Below, piece after piece: positions 46,295-56,956 of a stretch of 64,000 nucleotides of DNA (positions are counted from its first letter, which is position 1; every line of letters begins with the position of its first letter). Source of the stretch: Acanthosoma haemorrhoidale (lineage: Eukaryota > Arthropoda > Insecta > Hemiptera > Acanthosomatidae); the NCBI GenBank assembly GCA_930367205.1, contig OV884012.1, positions 31,530,796-31,594,795 on the forward strand. Reading direction: 5' to 3'. Below the pieces are notes generated by a model. That model had not been told where the DNA came from. It saw nothing but the letters and a program-made list of their open reading frames with translations, and searched no databases. The position numbers were made by a program, and so were the translations under genes.

Positions 46295-46327
46295 AATAAA
46301 TTGAACCTCTCACCAAAAAAAAAAAAA
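46295..46327 (+). other. Polyadenylated 3' end of a retroposed sequence
   Basis: AATAAA (46295-46300) followed after 14 bases by a run of thirteen A (46315-46327) has the form of a reverse-transcribed mRNA or SINE end. The body upstream shows no recognisable gene, and a flanking duplication was not found. Confidence 0.45.
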
Positions 46328-48581
46328 GTTAATTTAAGCGTGATTTTTTTTTCAATAATGGGCGCATATGAAACACATATAACACTAATCTTGACAACTA
46401 CGTGATTTTACTAAGCATTACTTAGATTATCACAAAATGGTTAGCTATTATTTGTAACTGTAAATGTCAGGTAGATTTCCGATAATACTAAGACTCCAAT
46501 ACTACTAATAACTGCAGTGACTTATGCTGTCCAGGCACCACATTTACAGACACCAACATGTGCAGAGCTTTACATGAAAAGCTGTGATGTGAAACAAACC
46601 CGCTAATATAAAAACTGACCACACTCCACGTGACTTCAGAAAATTGAAGATCTGATGCCCAGCCAATCGGACAAGCATTTTTGGGGATCACCATTGCATA
46701 CTGGCCCTTCACTTTCATCGTCATGTAATTCAGACTTAATGGTAAAACTGACAAGTTGAAGGGAGTCATGAAATGTTTTTTTAGATTTGTCAATGATGCT
46801 CCTTGGTGTTTTAAAGAAGAGCCCCTCGCTCCATAGACAATACTTGTTTGGTTCATACCTCTTCTAAACTATTCACTGGCATGACCTCCATTATATTTAC
46901 AATATTCTACAGTTTAAATCCCGGGACGAAAAATCAGTCTTTCTGACCTTCTTTGACATTATTGCGCTACTTTTTTGCTCGCTCCACCACTCTCCGAAAT
47001 TTTCTCCCTCTCAAAATGTATCCTTACATATTTTTACAACTCTCATATTACAACACCAGATCACAACTCCGACAGACGCTTCCTAATCTAGGATATTTGT
47101 ATTATTTTTTACTATAATTCTTATCTTACTTACTTATCCTATTACTACCGTTTGACTGTTCTGTTATTAAACTCATAGCCACAACCTTTAACAGAGTAAC
47201 GTTTACAATTGAATTGTATATTATACACTTTTTCTTATTTTTTATTTACGAACCGTATAAGATCTTGCTTGAAAATATTTTTTTAGATTTTGAGTTATAC
47301 CTCTCCGTTTTTTAATATAACTTTATTCCAGTCCCCCTCCCCCATGTGGCGTATTTTTCTTTTTTGTCGTCCATAGCTATGTATTTTTATTTGTGCATAG
47401 TTATTATCCATAGGAAACATGGTCTCAGAATAAAGATTTTTTTCTACCTATCTATAACTACCTGACACTCACACTCGTTGCCTGTGATCCAATTTCAGAA
47501 TTTTGAATGATATGACAAAGTAAAGAAACAAGTGATCTTTTCTATCCCAACAAAAATCTTGGCATTTTATTTACATCTGACTCTCTGTTCGATGACTGGT
47601 GAGTCTGAAAGTGTCGTGCAATGTTTGTAACAATCAAAAAATATACAATTGTTTAATGACTAAAAATATAAGTAAACAGATTGAGGTTCTACAATATTCT
47701 AGGGCACGGCATTCTCAAGTATCTATGCCAGAAGGGTGAAGGGTGAAACTTGAGTGATGGATAATGTGAATAACCAAAGAACTAGGATGGCCCATCCTGC
47801 TCTATGGCACCCATAACCCCCCCCCCTACCAAAAAAATATACCTCTCTGGTTTTAATATCTGTCTCTACACGAGCGGCTGTTTCAGAGCAGTGAGTTTGT
47901 GTCAGTGCCTCAGTACACAGGTCCTACGGGCGGGTTGGGAAACTTGGCCTGAATACCTAATGCGCCTTTATCATGTTTTATTGCCTTATGTTCTCGTCCA
48001 GAATTACTCCGGGGAGAATAGACTTCCCTTTGCCCGTTTTGAATCTCTCTGAACAAAGGTTATACCCACAAAGGTTAAACCCATGAAAACGCTTAGTGTA
48101 AAAGATGATAAGGGACAAAACGTAATAAACTATATCCAATAAATACATGAATAATCTTTTGAAAAAATGACACAACTTATTCAAGCCTTTTCTGTATTTA
48201 AAAGTTATAACAAGCTTTATCGGCGCGGTTGTCAAAAGTGCTTGCTATAATAAAAATCTAGGATACAATTGAAAGATTTGTTTCATTAAAACCTGACGAT
48301 ATTACCACTTACCAATTACAGTCCGGGCACTTTTGTTGGGACCAAAGGTAATTTTAATTATATTATTGTTTTAGAAACGCGTAATAGGTACGGTCAAGTT
48401 TCTAGAATAGTTCTCAGGTCAGGTGTTTTACAAATCAGTGATTTATAGACAAAAAGTAATTAATAAGATTGGTGCAAGTCCTAGAATAAAATTGAGAACG
48501 GATTAACAAGTCACAACCTTAATAGTTTGCTGTTTTTTAATTTTTTATTGAACTAAAAAATTGTATTTATTTGCTTGTGTT
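46328..48581. other. Unassigned sequence
   Basis: A 122-codon minus-strand frame (46856-46488) has no recognisable motif. At 47430-47450 there is a LINE-like 3' end (cagaataaag followed by a T run), with T-rich sequence before it. No family was assigned. A run of eleven C lies at about 47816-47826. Confidence 0.35.
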
Positions 48582-49490
48582 GATCGAGTATTGGTGCAAC
48601 CAATGGCGAATCAAAGTCAATGAAGCAAAATGTTCCCACATAACCTTTACTCTCTGCCGCAGGTCCTGTCCTCTATCTTTTTAAATTCAATTTCTCTCCC
48701 TGTGTCTTAGACAGTACGGTATTTAGGCTTCCAACTCGACAAACGACTGACCTGGAACCTACACACGAGGCTAAAAAGACAAGAACTAAACAGACGCTTT
48801 GGACAACTGTACAGACTACTTCGAAGGACATCCCATCTTTCAATAGAAAATAAACTACTTATTTACAAAGTTATACCTAAGCCAATCTGGACATACGGAA
48901 TAGAGCTATGGGGGACAGCAAAACAAAAAAGTCAAACATCAAGCGCATCCAAACCTCTCAATCAAAAGTCCTGAGAACAATAATAAATGCCCCTTATTAC
49001 GTCAGCAACAAAACCCTTCATAATGATCTAAATATACCCTACATTCTTGAACTCATCCCTTCCAAGTTCACAAAATTCCATAGTAACCTATCCAGCCAAC
49101 TTAAGTCATTGCACTGCACCACTCATCCCTATAATCCTCCTTGGAGACTTAAACGGCAGTGGCCTAGTGACCTGCTATAAATAAGTGACAGTGGGAGTCC
49201 TGGCAATGGCCAGTTTCTCTAATCATGTCCTGAGCGTCTGTGGCTCTCGCGCTCTTGGTCAGCCTGCGCTGGCTCTTATCCAGTGACGCGGCTACGTAGG
49301 AGCGTGGGGGACTACCCAAAACTCCGCTTTCTTCTTCGCACGCGAGGGAGATGACAACCATGTGGACTTGGGGGCCTCTGGGCTGTTTGTATATATGGTA
49401 TGAATGAGCGAGTGAATGAAAATTGTAAATTGGTATGAACGAGATCAATTTACGCAGATTGTAATTTTATCATAATAAAGTTGTTTAAAA
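48582..49490 (+). mobile_element. LINE J1, 5'-truncated copy with ORF2 end
   Basis: Plus-strand copy that starts in RT just after the catalytic region (gatcgagtattggtgcaac) and runs to AATAAAG plus an A run near 49490. The ORF2 tail is open only in pieces (the longest 48908-49180). The 3' UTR is of the long type but lacks part of its last 60 bases. A clear duplication was not found. Confidence 0.9.
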
Positions 49491-49889
49491 AAAAAATTTT
49501 TTCGTTCGGTTAAAGAATGAAATTTGATTTTTTATATAACTACTCTACTTATGATCTTATATATATTTTTTTTATCAGCATAGTGAATAGCAATTCCTGA
49601 AAACTACGAGATTTTTCTTGATTCAAAAATAAGAATATCAATATCATAATAATCATGTAACACCTTCCGTGGTCGGAAATAACACAAATAATCTAAATAA
49701 GCATATTGTAGTATGTGTACATAAAACTGATGCTAGAACAATAATCAAATATTTCTGATTGAGAATTAACAAATATCATATTTGCTGACGAGTAACAGTA
49801 TCCCAGAAGTTAGATTTAAATTAAAACCTCATTACACTAAGTCTAAATGTGACAAAAATCTGGATGAAATAAGAACTTGTCCATTATTT
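49491..49889. other. Unassigned AT-rich sequence
   Basis: No gene or repeat recognised. Confidence 0.4.
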
Positions 49890-50640
49890 TGCCATATAAT
49901 ATGAAGAATTTATGTTGACATTATTTGTTGATGTATCACAATACATTCGAGCACCACCCAGTGATTACTATACCACATATACCTCACTTTTGTGTGGTAT
50001 TGAGAAAACAAGATCGTTAGGTCAAGAAACAACGACAACAACAAAGTGACGTTTGATCTGCACCGATACCTTAAAACATGAGAGATCATTGCCAGGCGCC
50101 GTGAAAAAGCTGCGTAATGTGTTGGCAAGAATGGGAGGCCTTCATATGCTAATGTCCTTCATGGGATCAAAAGGTTAAAGTATGCAAGGAAGTGGCCTGT
50201 TTGAATTGTTCATACAGTTTATGCACCGAACAATAATGTGTGGCCACTCTTACAAACGAGCAATCAGAGATCAGAGACCCGGCTCACCATATATGATAGT
50301 AAGCAAAACTCTCCAGAGTGAAACATAGGTCCCACAGCTAACACACTAACAGTGCTTTGAAACAGTAACCTTGAGCCTTGGTAAAGCTATTCACTGAATA
50401 TCATTGGACACCAATTTAATGTAACAGTTAATGTAGCGTGATGTATAACGGGACCTTTAAGTAAATGTTATATATTTGATCTTAACTATTTGAATTTAGA
50501 TTGATTACACTCCATTTTATATTGTTATTATACTACATGAATGTTTTTATTTTGTAACGATGCGTTAAATCATCGCTAATCAGACGTAATAACGTTAATC
50601 TTTAATTTACATGACATCTTTATTTTATCTGGTTCTATGC
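49890..50640 (+). pseudogene. Degenerate inverted copy of the gene at 52330-53100
   Basis: Aligns with the opposite strand of 52330-52910. The coding part (49960-50210) is closely similar but contains a 20-base insertion near 49954-49974, indels and stops. The 3' noncoding part (50425-50625) is also conserved, except that the AATAAA of the other copy has become a catgaatg. About 200 bases in between differ. It is therefore the broken member of the pair. Confidence 0.75.
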
Positions 50641-51584
50641 CAGATTTCCAGGTCTAAGGGAGTGTTCTGTGGTCTTTAACACGATAACCTCAAAATCTCA
50701 CTTCCTTTAACCAAGCTAGGCTGTCAAACTTCACACCTCCCTTTTTTAGGAGCCCTAACTGACCTGTTACATCCTCTTCGTTCTGGAAGCTCGTCTGTTC
50801 CTCGGTTAACAAAGAACTTTTGCTGCTCCGTCAACTCGACGGTCGAACGCCTTTTTGGTGGTTGCCAACAAAGACCCTTCCTTACATTTACTAACACATG
50901 CATAGTCAATTTATATTTGTGAATTAAATTACCTCCTACACTATATATATGTGCGTGTGTGTGTGGCACATAAACACATATAACATTGTCAATGTGCCAA
51001 AAAAATATATATAGTCTTCATATAAAATATATTATCCTATAATAACATACCCTATAATCTACCTCATTACTGTATTTATTTTATGCTGTGAGTTATACAT
51101 ATAACACACCCTCTAGTGTGTGGGAAATGGATACAAATCACAGCGTTAAATATTAGGTTCTGACCAAGATAACCAAGTTAGCTAGTAAATACGACTTTTA
51201 CCTTTTATCAGGTTTATTTTCTTTTAAGCTTCCTGTTATTTTAATCAAAAATCTATTGCGCATATTCCGATTAGTTTTAGTGACTCTTTAAGACAGATCT
51301 AGGATTTAGTGGTTACTAGAAGATTTGGAGAGCTGAATATCTCACACATCACATGGCACCTCCTAGCACGACCATATCTGTTTGTCACTTCCGTGACATC
51401 GGTTAGAATACGTTCAATCTAGATTTCCGAATCTCTCAAGGTAGCATGTGCTCATTTTAGGCATCTCCCTTATCACCCTGCTTACCGAATCGGGGTAGGA
51501 TTTCCTAGTGGCTGCTTTGCTGACATGGCATTTAGTCGGATATGCACCAGCTCTTGACCAAGGAAAGACAAGCCTATTGGCATT
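50641..51584. other. Spacer of the inverted pair
   Basis: An 81-codon minus-strand frame (50969-50724) with basic patches is the only open stretch of note; no motif recognised. Otherwise AT-rich. Confidence 0.35.
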
Positions 51585-51595
51585 ATAAAGTTGTC

Positions 51596-51990
51596 TCCTC
51601 TTGACCTGTTATAAATACGTGACAGTGGAAGTCTTGGCAATGTCCAGTTTCTCCAATCATGTCCTGAGCGTCTGCGGTTCTCACGCTCTTGGTCAGCTTC
51701 CTCTGGCTCATATCCAACGACGTGACTGACGGAGGAGCGTGGGGAATTCCCAAGACTCCGCTTCCTCTTTTGCATGCGAGGGTAAACAACCATGAGGATT
51801 TAGAAGATGTCTAGGCTGTTTGTAATACTGTTAGGATGGGCGCGGTAATGCAAATTGAAAATATGGTATGAATAAGTACTTATGTATATAATAAGTACTT
51901 ATGTTGTAATAATATGGTACATTTATCACAGTTACTTATTGCCCAATAAGACAGATTGTGATTTTATCACAATAAAGATATTTCTGTGAG
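51596..51990 (+). mobile_element. LINE J1, 5'-truncated copy (395 bp)
   Basis: Plus-strand 3' UTR of J1 starting just before the ORF2 stop, flanked by the 11-bp duplication ATAAAGTTGTC (51585-51595 and 51991-52001). It contains a local duplication of an aataagtacttatgt unit near 51870-51910. Confidence 0.9.
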
Positions 51991-52001
51991 ATAAAGTTGT
52001 C

Positions 52002-52329
52002 CAAAGTCAGATCTTTGACTCATCTCGCCACGGCGAATCATCTAAGGTCACAAAAACCTTGTTAGAAGCAACCTTCCCAAGGGCAAGGCCAAGTGCTGAA
52101 CCTTAGTGGCAGCCCCACTCGACGGAGCACTTGACCTACTATAAACTCCCCCCCCCCCCAACCTGAGGCCTTCGTTACTTTAGTATCTGATTAATTAGGG
52201 CCTTGAGCTATACACTAAAAAAAAAACAAAGATGTATATATGCTTCAAAGACATATTAATTCTCTCATACTGCCCATGATTGAAGTACGAGGAACAAATA
52301 GCATTCTGGCATAAAACCAGATTAAAAAA
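52002..52329. other. Unassigned sequence with a C run
   Basis: A run of ten C lies near 52149-52158. No gene or repeat recognised. Confidence 0.4.
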
Positions 52330-53100
52330 AAATGTCATGTAAATTAAACATTAACGTTATTACGTCTGATTAGTGGTAATTTAACACATATTACAAAATA
52401 AAAACATTTATTTAAGAATAAAATGGAGTATAGTTAATCTAAACTTAAATAGTTGAGATGAAATCTATAACATTAACTTAAAGGTCCCGCTATACATCAC
52501 ATTAACATAATAAACAGGGCATGCAGCACAAAAAACAACTTATTAATCATCACAAGATTAAGCCTTTTCAATTAAGTAAGATCACAATACTCAAACAAAT
52601 TTAACAAAAGTCAACTTCTTAAATTCTGCAGACAGTTAAATCAGGCCACTTCCTTGCATATTTTAGCCTTTTGATCCCATGAAGGACATCAGATGAAGAG
52701 AAGACCATTCTTGCCAACACATTACGCAGTTTTTTCTTGGCGCCTGGCAATGATCTCTCATGCTTTAAGGTGCGCAGATCAAACGTCACTTTGTTGTTGG
52801 CGATGTCACTATACCTGTTTCTTCTTGTTTTCTCAATACTACACAAAAGTGAGGTATATGTGGCTCGAATGAATGGCTTGTTAACAACATAGGTGGTTTT
52901 ATATGGCATGGCTTTCGTCAATCTATGAAGCCATTCCAGCAACCAGTGACAGGAAGCTCTTTTGATTTGCTGTAAAGCCACACTAAAAACCAATAAAAGT
53001 GTAAACATATCGCTGTTTTTTGCAAATATTTCAAAACGCACCTTAAAATTTTTCTGAATAACTCCAGATCCGGATTGAGCAACCTAAAAAACATAGGAAA
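52330..53100 (-). CDS. Candidate 3' end of a host gene with one or two short introns
   Basis: The final exon candidate ends at the stop at 52619 and is open for about 116 codons from 52969. The product is basic, with a C-terminal half rich in Lys and Arg (TLKHERSLPGAKKKLRNVL). Upstream, GT at 53041-53040 and AG at 52971-52970 bound a 72-base intron. The preceding 42-base candidate exon (53083-53042) is in phase with it and is itself preceded by TTTTTTAG. An alternative acceptor at 52984-52983 (59-base intron) is in phase with a different upstream frame. The 3' noncoding sequence carries AATAAATG near 52410. The inverted copy at 49890-50640 preserves the same coding and 3' regions. I do not recognise the protein family. 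No further exon was found upstream, so it may be a gene fragment. Confidence 0.5.
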
Positions 53101-53564
53101 CAAACTGACTATTGGATTTTTTGCAACAAAAGGTCGTTGTTTGACACAGTTCACCTGGGTCGAAATACCAATATATATATAGTGCATACAACTATATTAA
53201 ATGGATGAAAATATCCAATGATAATATCTTTTCCCCTATATTATCCGGAGAATGGTGTCTACGCTCAAGTTGAATAGTTACAATATTTTATTTAATTAAC
53301 TTGAATTGAAGTCGGATGTCATTAAATTATTTAAACTACTAGATTTGATTCCTGTATCAAATTCTGAACGTACTGGATTGACCTATGGTTATAATCAAAA
53401 TAAAATTGATTTGATTTGAAATTGTTCCAATTAATTTTAATCCACAGATAAATGTCATGTTGGTCAATGGGAGGGGTTTTGTTAGTAAAATATAATTTAC
53501 AATAAGATAATTTTTGCATTTATATGACTAAAATATGTAACGAAATAACATAGAGTGGATTAAT
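53101..53564. other. Unassigned AT-rich sequence
   Basis: No gene recognised. CAG/GT near 53155 could be an exon end of the gene fragment to the left, but the frame upstream is not convincing. Confidence 0.3.
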
Positions 53565-53576
53565 ATTGAATCAACA

Positions 53577-53853
53577 TTTTTTTTTTTATTTTTTTTTTTT
53601 TTCCCTTAGAAATTCAGGATAAGGGAAAAATATAGAATATTTTTGTTAATCGGATCCTTATACTAAGAGTACCTGCTTGAAGGTGGTGTGAGAGGATTAA
53701 GGGGTGTGGGAAGCCTCGGTGGAGGTTGGTTGTTTCGGTACAGTGGTGAGAGTCCACTGGTGGCTGGGCCTAGAGTCTCTCTAGGCATGTAGTGTATTCT
53801 TATTTAGTCTGATTTCAGTGATGGGTGCCCCTTAGAGGCTTGTTGTTGGCGGG
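53577..53853 (-). mobile_element. 5'-truncated LINE copy related to J2 (277 bp)
   Basis: Minus-strand 3' UTR with a poly(A) tail (T run 53577-53601), flanked by the perfect 12-bp duplication ATTGAATCAACA (53565-53576 and 53854-53865). The body (ggtgtgggaagcc and neighbouring blocks) resembles the 3' UTR of the J2 element 40 bp away but is diverged, so it is a relative rather than a recent copy. Confidence 0.9.
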
Positions 53854-54130
53854 ATTGAATCAACACGTTACTTATAAACTTAATATTTATATCTATTTTT
53901 TTTTTTTTTTTTTCTTAAGCTCTCAAACTTATAAAAAATAGGAATGTGGGAAAAATAAGGAAAATTATTTTTGGCTGGAAAGTGCCTTTCACTAAGGGGA
54001 GACCCCTATTTGAAGGATGTATGAGAAGGATATGGGGTGTGGAATGCCTAGAAAGGCGGATGGAGTCAGGAAGGTAGTGAGAGTCTACCAAGGATTAAGC
54101 CTAGGGGTGCCTAGGCGATGGTTTGTTGTA

Positions 54131-54149
54131 GGCCAGGCGAAGCCTGGCC
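54131..54149 (-). other. GC-rich hairpin in the J2 3' UTR
   Basis: ggccaggc-gaa-gcctggcc is a perfect 8-bp stem with a 3-base loop, about 235 bases from the poly(A) tail. A second short stem (cggcc...ggccg, about 54179-54193) follows. LINE 3' UTR structures can be recognised by the element's own RT; that role is inferred here. Confidence 0.55.
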
Positions 54150-54289
54150 GGCCGCCCCGCCAGGGGCCTGAGTGAGTCGGCCTAATCGGCCGGAAGATCA
54201 ACCCTGCTTACACAGGTAGATGGGGTAATGTGGCGTCGGTTGAGTCGGGCGGGAGATCGGCCTCGATCTTTCGGCTGGGTGTAGGTCCG

Positions 54290-56956
54290 TCAGTCCTCTG
54301 GTTCTATGATGTCTTTCATTCGCCAAGCTTCGGTGGTCCAGCAGTGCTTCCATCTGACGGGCATTGGTGGTGGCTGAAGGTCGGAGAATAGTGGGTTGTG
54401 GCTATGCCTTAGGGAGTCAAAAAATTTGATATGCCTTCTCTTGATAAAATCTTGGATAGTGAGCACTTCGAATTTTTTGTGGATTGCGTCGGCCTTCATT
54501 TGGTCGAAAGGGGTGTGTTTGAGGGAGGTGCGGAGAACTCTATTCTGAAATTGCTGGAGCTTTAGGAGAGTGTTGGGAGTCAAGTACTTGTAGAGAGGGG
54601 TTCCATACATCAATGCAGATCTTAGGACGCTCTGGTATATCAGCAGCTTGAGGCGTACTGATAGAGCCGGGCTGTGAAGTAGGTGTCCGAGGCTGAAGAA
54701 TTTCTTCCTAACACTCTTTAACTTCTTTCCGAGGTGCATTGTGAACGACAAGTGCCTACCGAGGGTAATTCCGAGGTAGCACAGCTTGTTGCTTACAGGG
54801 CATTCTTTGCCGTCTAACACGAAGGATTTCGGGAGCTTCTTTTTTCCGGATTTGTAACTAAATATTATTCCTTGCGTCTTGGCCGGATTGACTTTAATGT
54901 AGACGGCATCGAGTTTCTCGGCGATTTGTTGACTGGCGCTCTCAGCGAATTTCAGGGCTCTGGATGGATTGATGCTAGTGCTGTAGACACCTATATCGTC
55001 CGCGTACGCGGATACCTCGCAGTTGGAGTACGAGGCTCCTACGATGTGGGTGGTGTAAATGTTGAACAGCAACGGGCCTAGCACCGATCCTTGGGGGACA
55101 CCGGCAGAATAGTTTCTTCGGGTCGTGGTCGTAGTGCCTATACGAACCGAAAATGTTCTGCCTGTAAGGTAGGATCTAATCAGGTTCTGCAGCTGATCCG
55201 AGAATTCGTATTCCCTCAGACGTTGGAGTAGGATGTAGTGATCCACAGAGTCGAAGGCTTTCGAACAGTCCGGAGAAATCATTGCGGTAGCTCTGTTGCT
55301 TCGGATGTTCGATGCGACGTGGTGTTGCAATCTCACCAGGTTGTTATTCGCGCTTAAGCCTGTGTTGAAACCAGTCTGCTCTGGTGGGATGACTTCCTGT
55401 GACTCGCAGTGCCCGGAGAGATGTATGTGGATAATTCTCTCGAACAGCTTCGAGAGTTGAGTCAGCAGACTGATGGGGCGGTAATGAGATGGCTCATATC
55501 CGCTCTTCGCTGGTTTCAGAAGAGGGATCACTACTGCATGTTTCCAGTTCTGAGGGAAATAATGAAGCCTGAAGCAGGAGTTCAAGATGTTAGTTATGAA
55601 CGAGATTCCTTTCCTCGGCAGCTGCTTCAGTAGGATGTTCTGGATCGAGTCCTGCCCTGGTGACTTCTTGCCGGTTGTTCTCCGAATGATGGCTCCGACT
55701 TGCCTGTGAGAGGTCCAAATATCGGTAGTGGTGGGGAGAGAGGGGGAGGGGGGATCGAGCGTTACTATTGGTTCGCCTTGGCCACGGCTCACTTCCTCGT
55801 AATAGGTCGCCAAAATGTCCGCTTGCTCGGTGGTGGGAATGAACTGGCCGTTGACGGCCAGCCTGACACCATTCCTTTTTGAGGTAGAGGTCTTCACGAG
55901 TTTCCACAATTGCTTATGGTCGCCGTGCAGACTGGTGAGGCGATCTTTCCTGACCGAATTTTTCCACTGAGCCATCAGGGACCTTACTTGGTTTGTGAGA
56001 GAATTTAAAACCGGTTTTAAGTCCCTGTTTCTGGTCCTAAACCACCTGTTCTTAATGTTGTTACGCTGTCTCATCAGTTGCAGGATGTGATCCGGAGGTT
56101 TCCTCAGAGAAGGGGGCTTCGAAGAAAATTTGGGGATCGATGCATCGGCAGCTCGTTCGATGACGTCCTGTAACTGATAGATAGCGTAATCTATGTCCCA
56201 GGTGTGCCTAAGAGGCGTGATTGTGGGCAAATCGGTTTTAATGAGACGCTTGTAGAGGTCCCACTTAGCCTCATCGTACCTGTATCTAGAAGCAGGCGGC
56301 TTTGGCATGTCACCTTCTAGTTCGTAGAGAACAGGACGATGATCGGAAGTGGTAAAGTCCAGAGCGGAGCATCCGGTGACCCGGTGTGGCTCTTGTGTCA
56401 GGAGCAGGTCAGGCGTGGAGGTTCTGTCTGGGTTAGCAAAATGACGGAAGGTCGGCAATCCTGGGTGGATGACCGTAAATGGAGTTTTGGTAATATAGCG
56501 GCCTAGGCCGTTTGCTCTTGTACTACTCCACCAGCTGTGGTTTGAATTTAGGTCACCCACAATGACGTGTCTTCGGTCATGAGCTACCGTACTGAGCAGA
56601 CGCTTGTACGGGTCACAGGCGGCTCTCGGTCTTCTATAGACTCCTGACACAATGGTATTCTTCGTGAGCCGTAGCTGGAGCGTTACAATAAATTGATCGG
56701 GGCCTAGGTTGACGGGGGGGAGCAGTCTCCTACAGGGTATACCGTTTCTGACTAACACCGCTACTCCTCCTGAGGTAGTTTCGGTGTCGTGACGGTAAAC
56801 AGTATAACCCGGGAAGCGGCAGAAGTGTATTTTCTTCAGCCGGGTATCTGTAAGGACGACAATGTCCGGCGTATGGCACCGTAGAATTACTTCTACGTCG
56901 GCTTGTTTGGGCATAATGCCGCAGACGTTGTAATTTAAAATTGCGTGCCCACTCAT
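54290..56956 (-). CDS. J2 ORF2: endonuclease and reverse transcriptase
   Basis: 888 codons from an ATG at 56956 to a stop at 54290, a usual size for Jockey-clade ORF2. The N-terminal endonuclease has LNYNVCGI, then VVLTDTRL (the usual Glu is Asp, near residue 38), VGDLNSNHSWW (about 132) and TSDHRPV (about 205). The RT has SKAFDSV, GVPQGSVLGPLLF and the YADD catalytic box near residue 653. A thumb and C-terminal tail complete it. The enzyme would nick genomic DNA and copy the element RNA from the nick. The start overlaps the stop of the downstream ORF1 frame as ATGA. There are no frameshifts or internal stops, so it is a young copy. Confidence 0.95.
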   Translation of the reverse strand: MSGHAILNYNVCGIMPKQADVEVILRCHTPDIVVLTDTRLKKIHFCRFPGYTVYRHDTETTSGGVAVLVRNGIPCRRLLPPVNLGPDQFIVTLQLRLTKNTIVSGVYRRPRAACDPYKRLLSTVAHDRRHVIVGDLNSNHSWWSSTRANGLGRYITKTPFTVIHPGLPTFRHFANPDRTSTPDLLLTQEPHRVTGCSALDFTTSDHRPVLYELEGDMPKPPASRYRYDEAKWDLYKRLIKTDLPTITPLRHTWDIDYAIYQLQDVIERAADASIPKFSSKPPSLRKPPDHILQLMRQRNNIKNRWFRTRNRDLKPVLNSLTNQVRSLMAQWKNSVRKDRLTSLHGDHKQLWKLVKTSTSKRNGVRLAVNGQFIPTTEQADILATYYEEVSRGQGEPIVTLDPPSPSLPTTTDIWTSHRQVGAIIRRTTGKKSPGQDSIQNILLKQLPRKGISFITNILNSCFRLHYFPQNWKHAVVIPLLKPAKSGYEPSHYRPISLLTQLSKLFERIIHIHLSGHCESQEVIPPEQTGFNTGLSANNNLVRLQHHVASNIRSNRATAMISPDCSKAFDSVDHYILLQRLREYEFSDQLQNLIRSYLTGRTFSVRIGTTTTTRRNYSAGVPQGSVLGPLLFNIYTTHIVGASYSNCEVSAYADDIGVYSTSINPSRALKFAESASQQIAEKLDAVYIKVNPAKTQGIIFSYKSGKKKLPKSFVLDGKECPVSNKLCYLGITLGRHLSFTMHLGKKLKSVRKKFFSLGHLLHSPALSVRLKLLIYQSVLRSALMYGTPLYKYLTPNTLLKLQQFQNRVLRTSLKHTPFDQMKADAIHKKFEVLTIQDFIKRRHIKFFDSLRHSHNPLFSDLQPPPMPVRWKHCWTTEAWRMKDIIEPED

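Noticed and set aside
46488..46856. 122-codon minus-strand frame as a gene
   Set aside because: No motif, no visible splice sites, composition like the surrounding noncoding DNA.
51060..51130. Similarity of 51066-51105 to 59610-59640 (a tgtatttattttatg...gagttata stretch)
   Set aside because: About 30 AT-rich bases only; could be a dispersed repeat edge but is not enough to define one.
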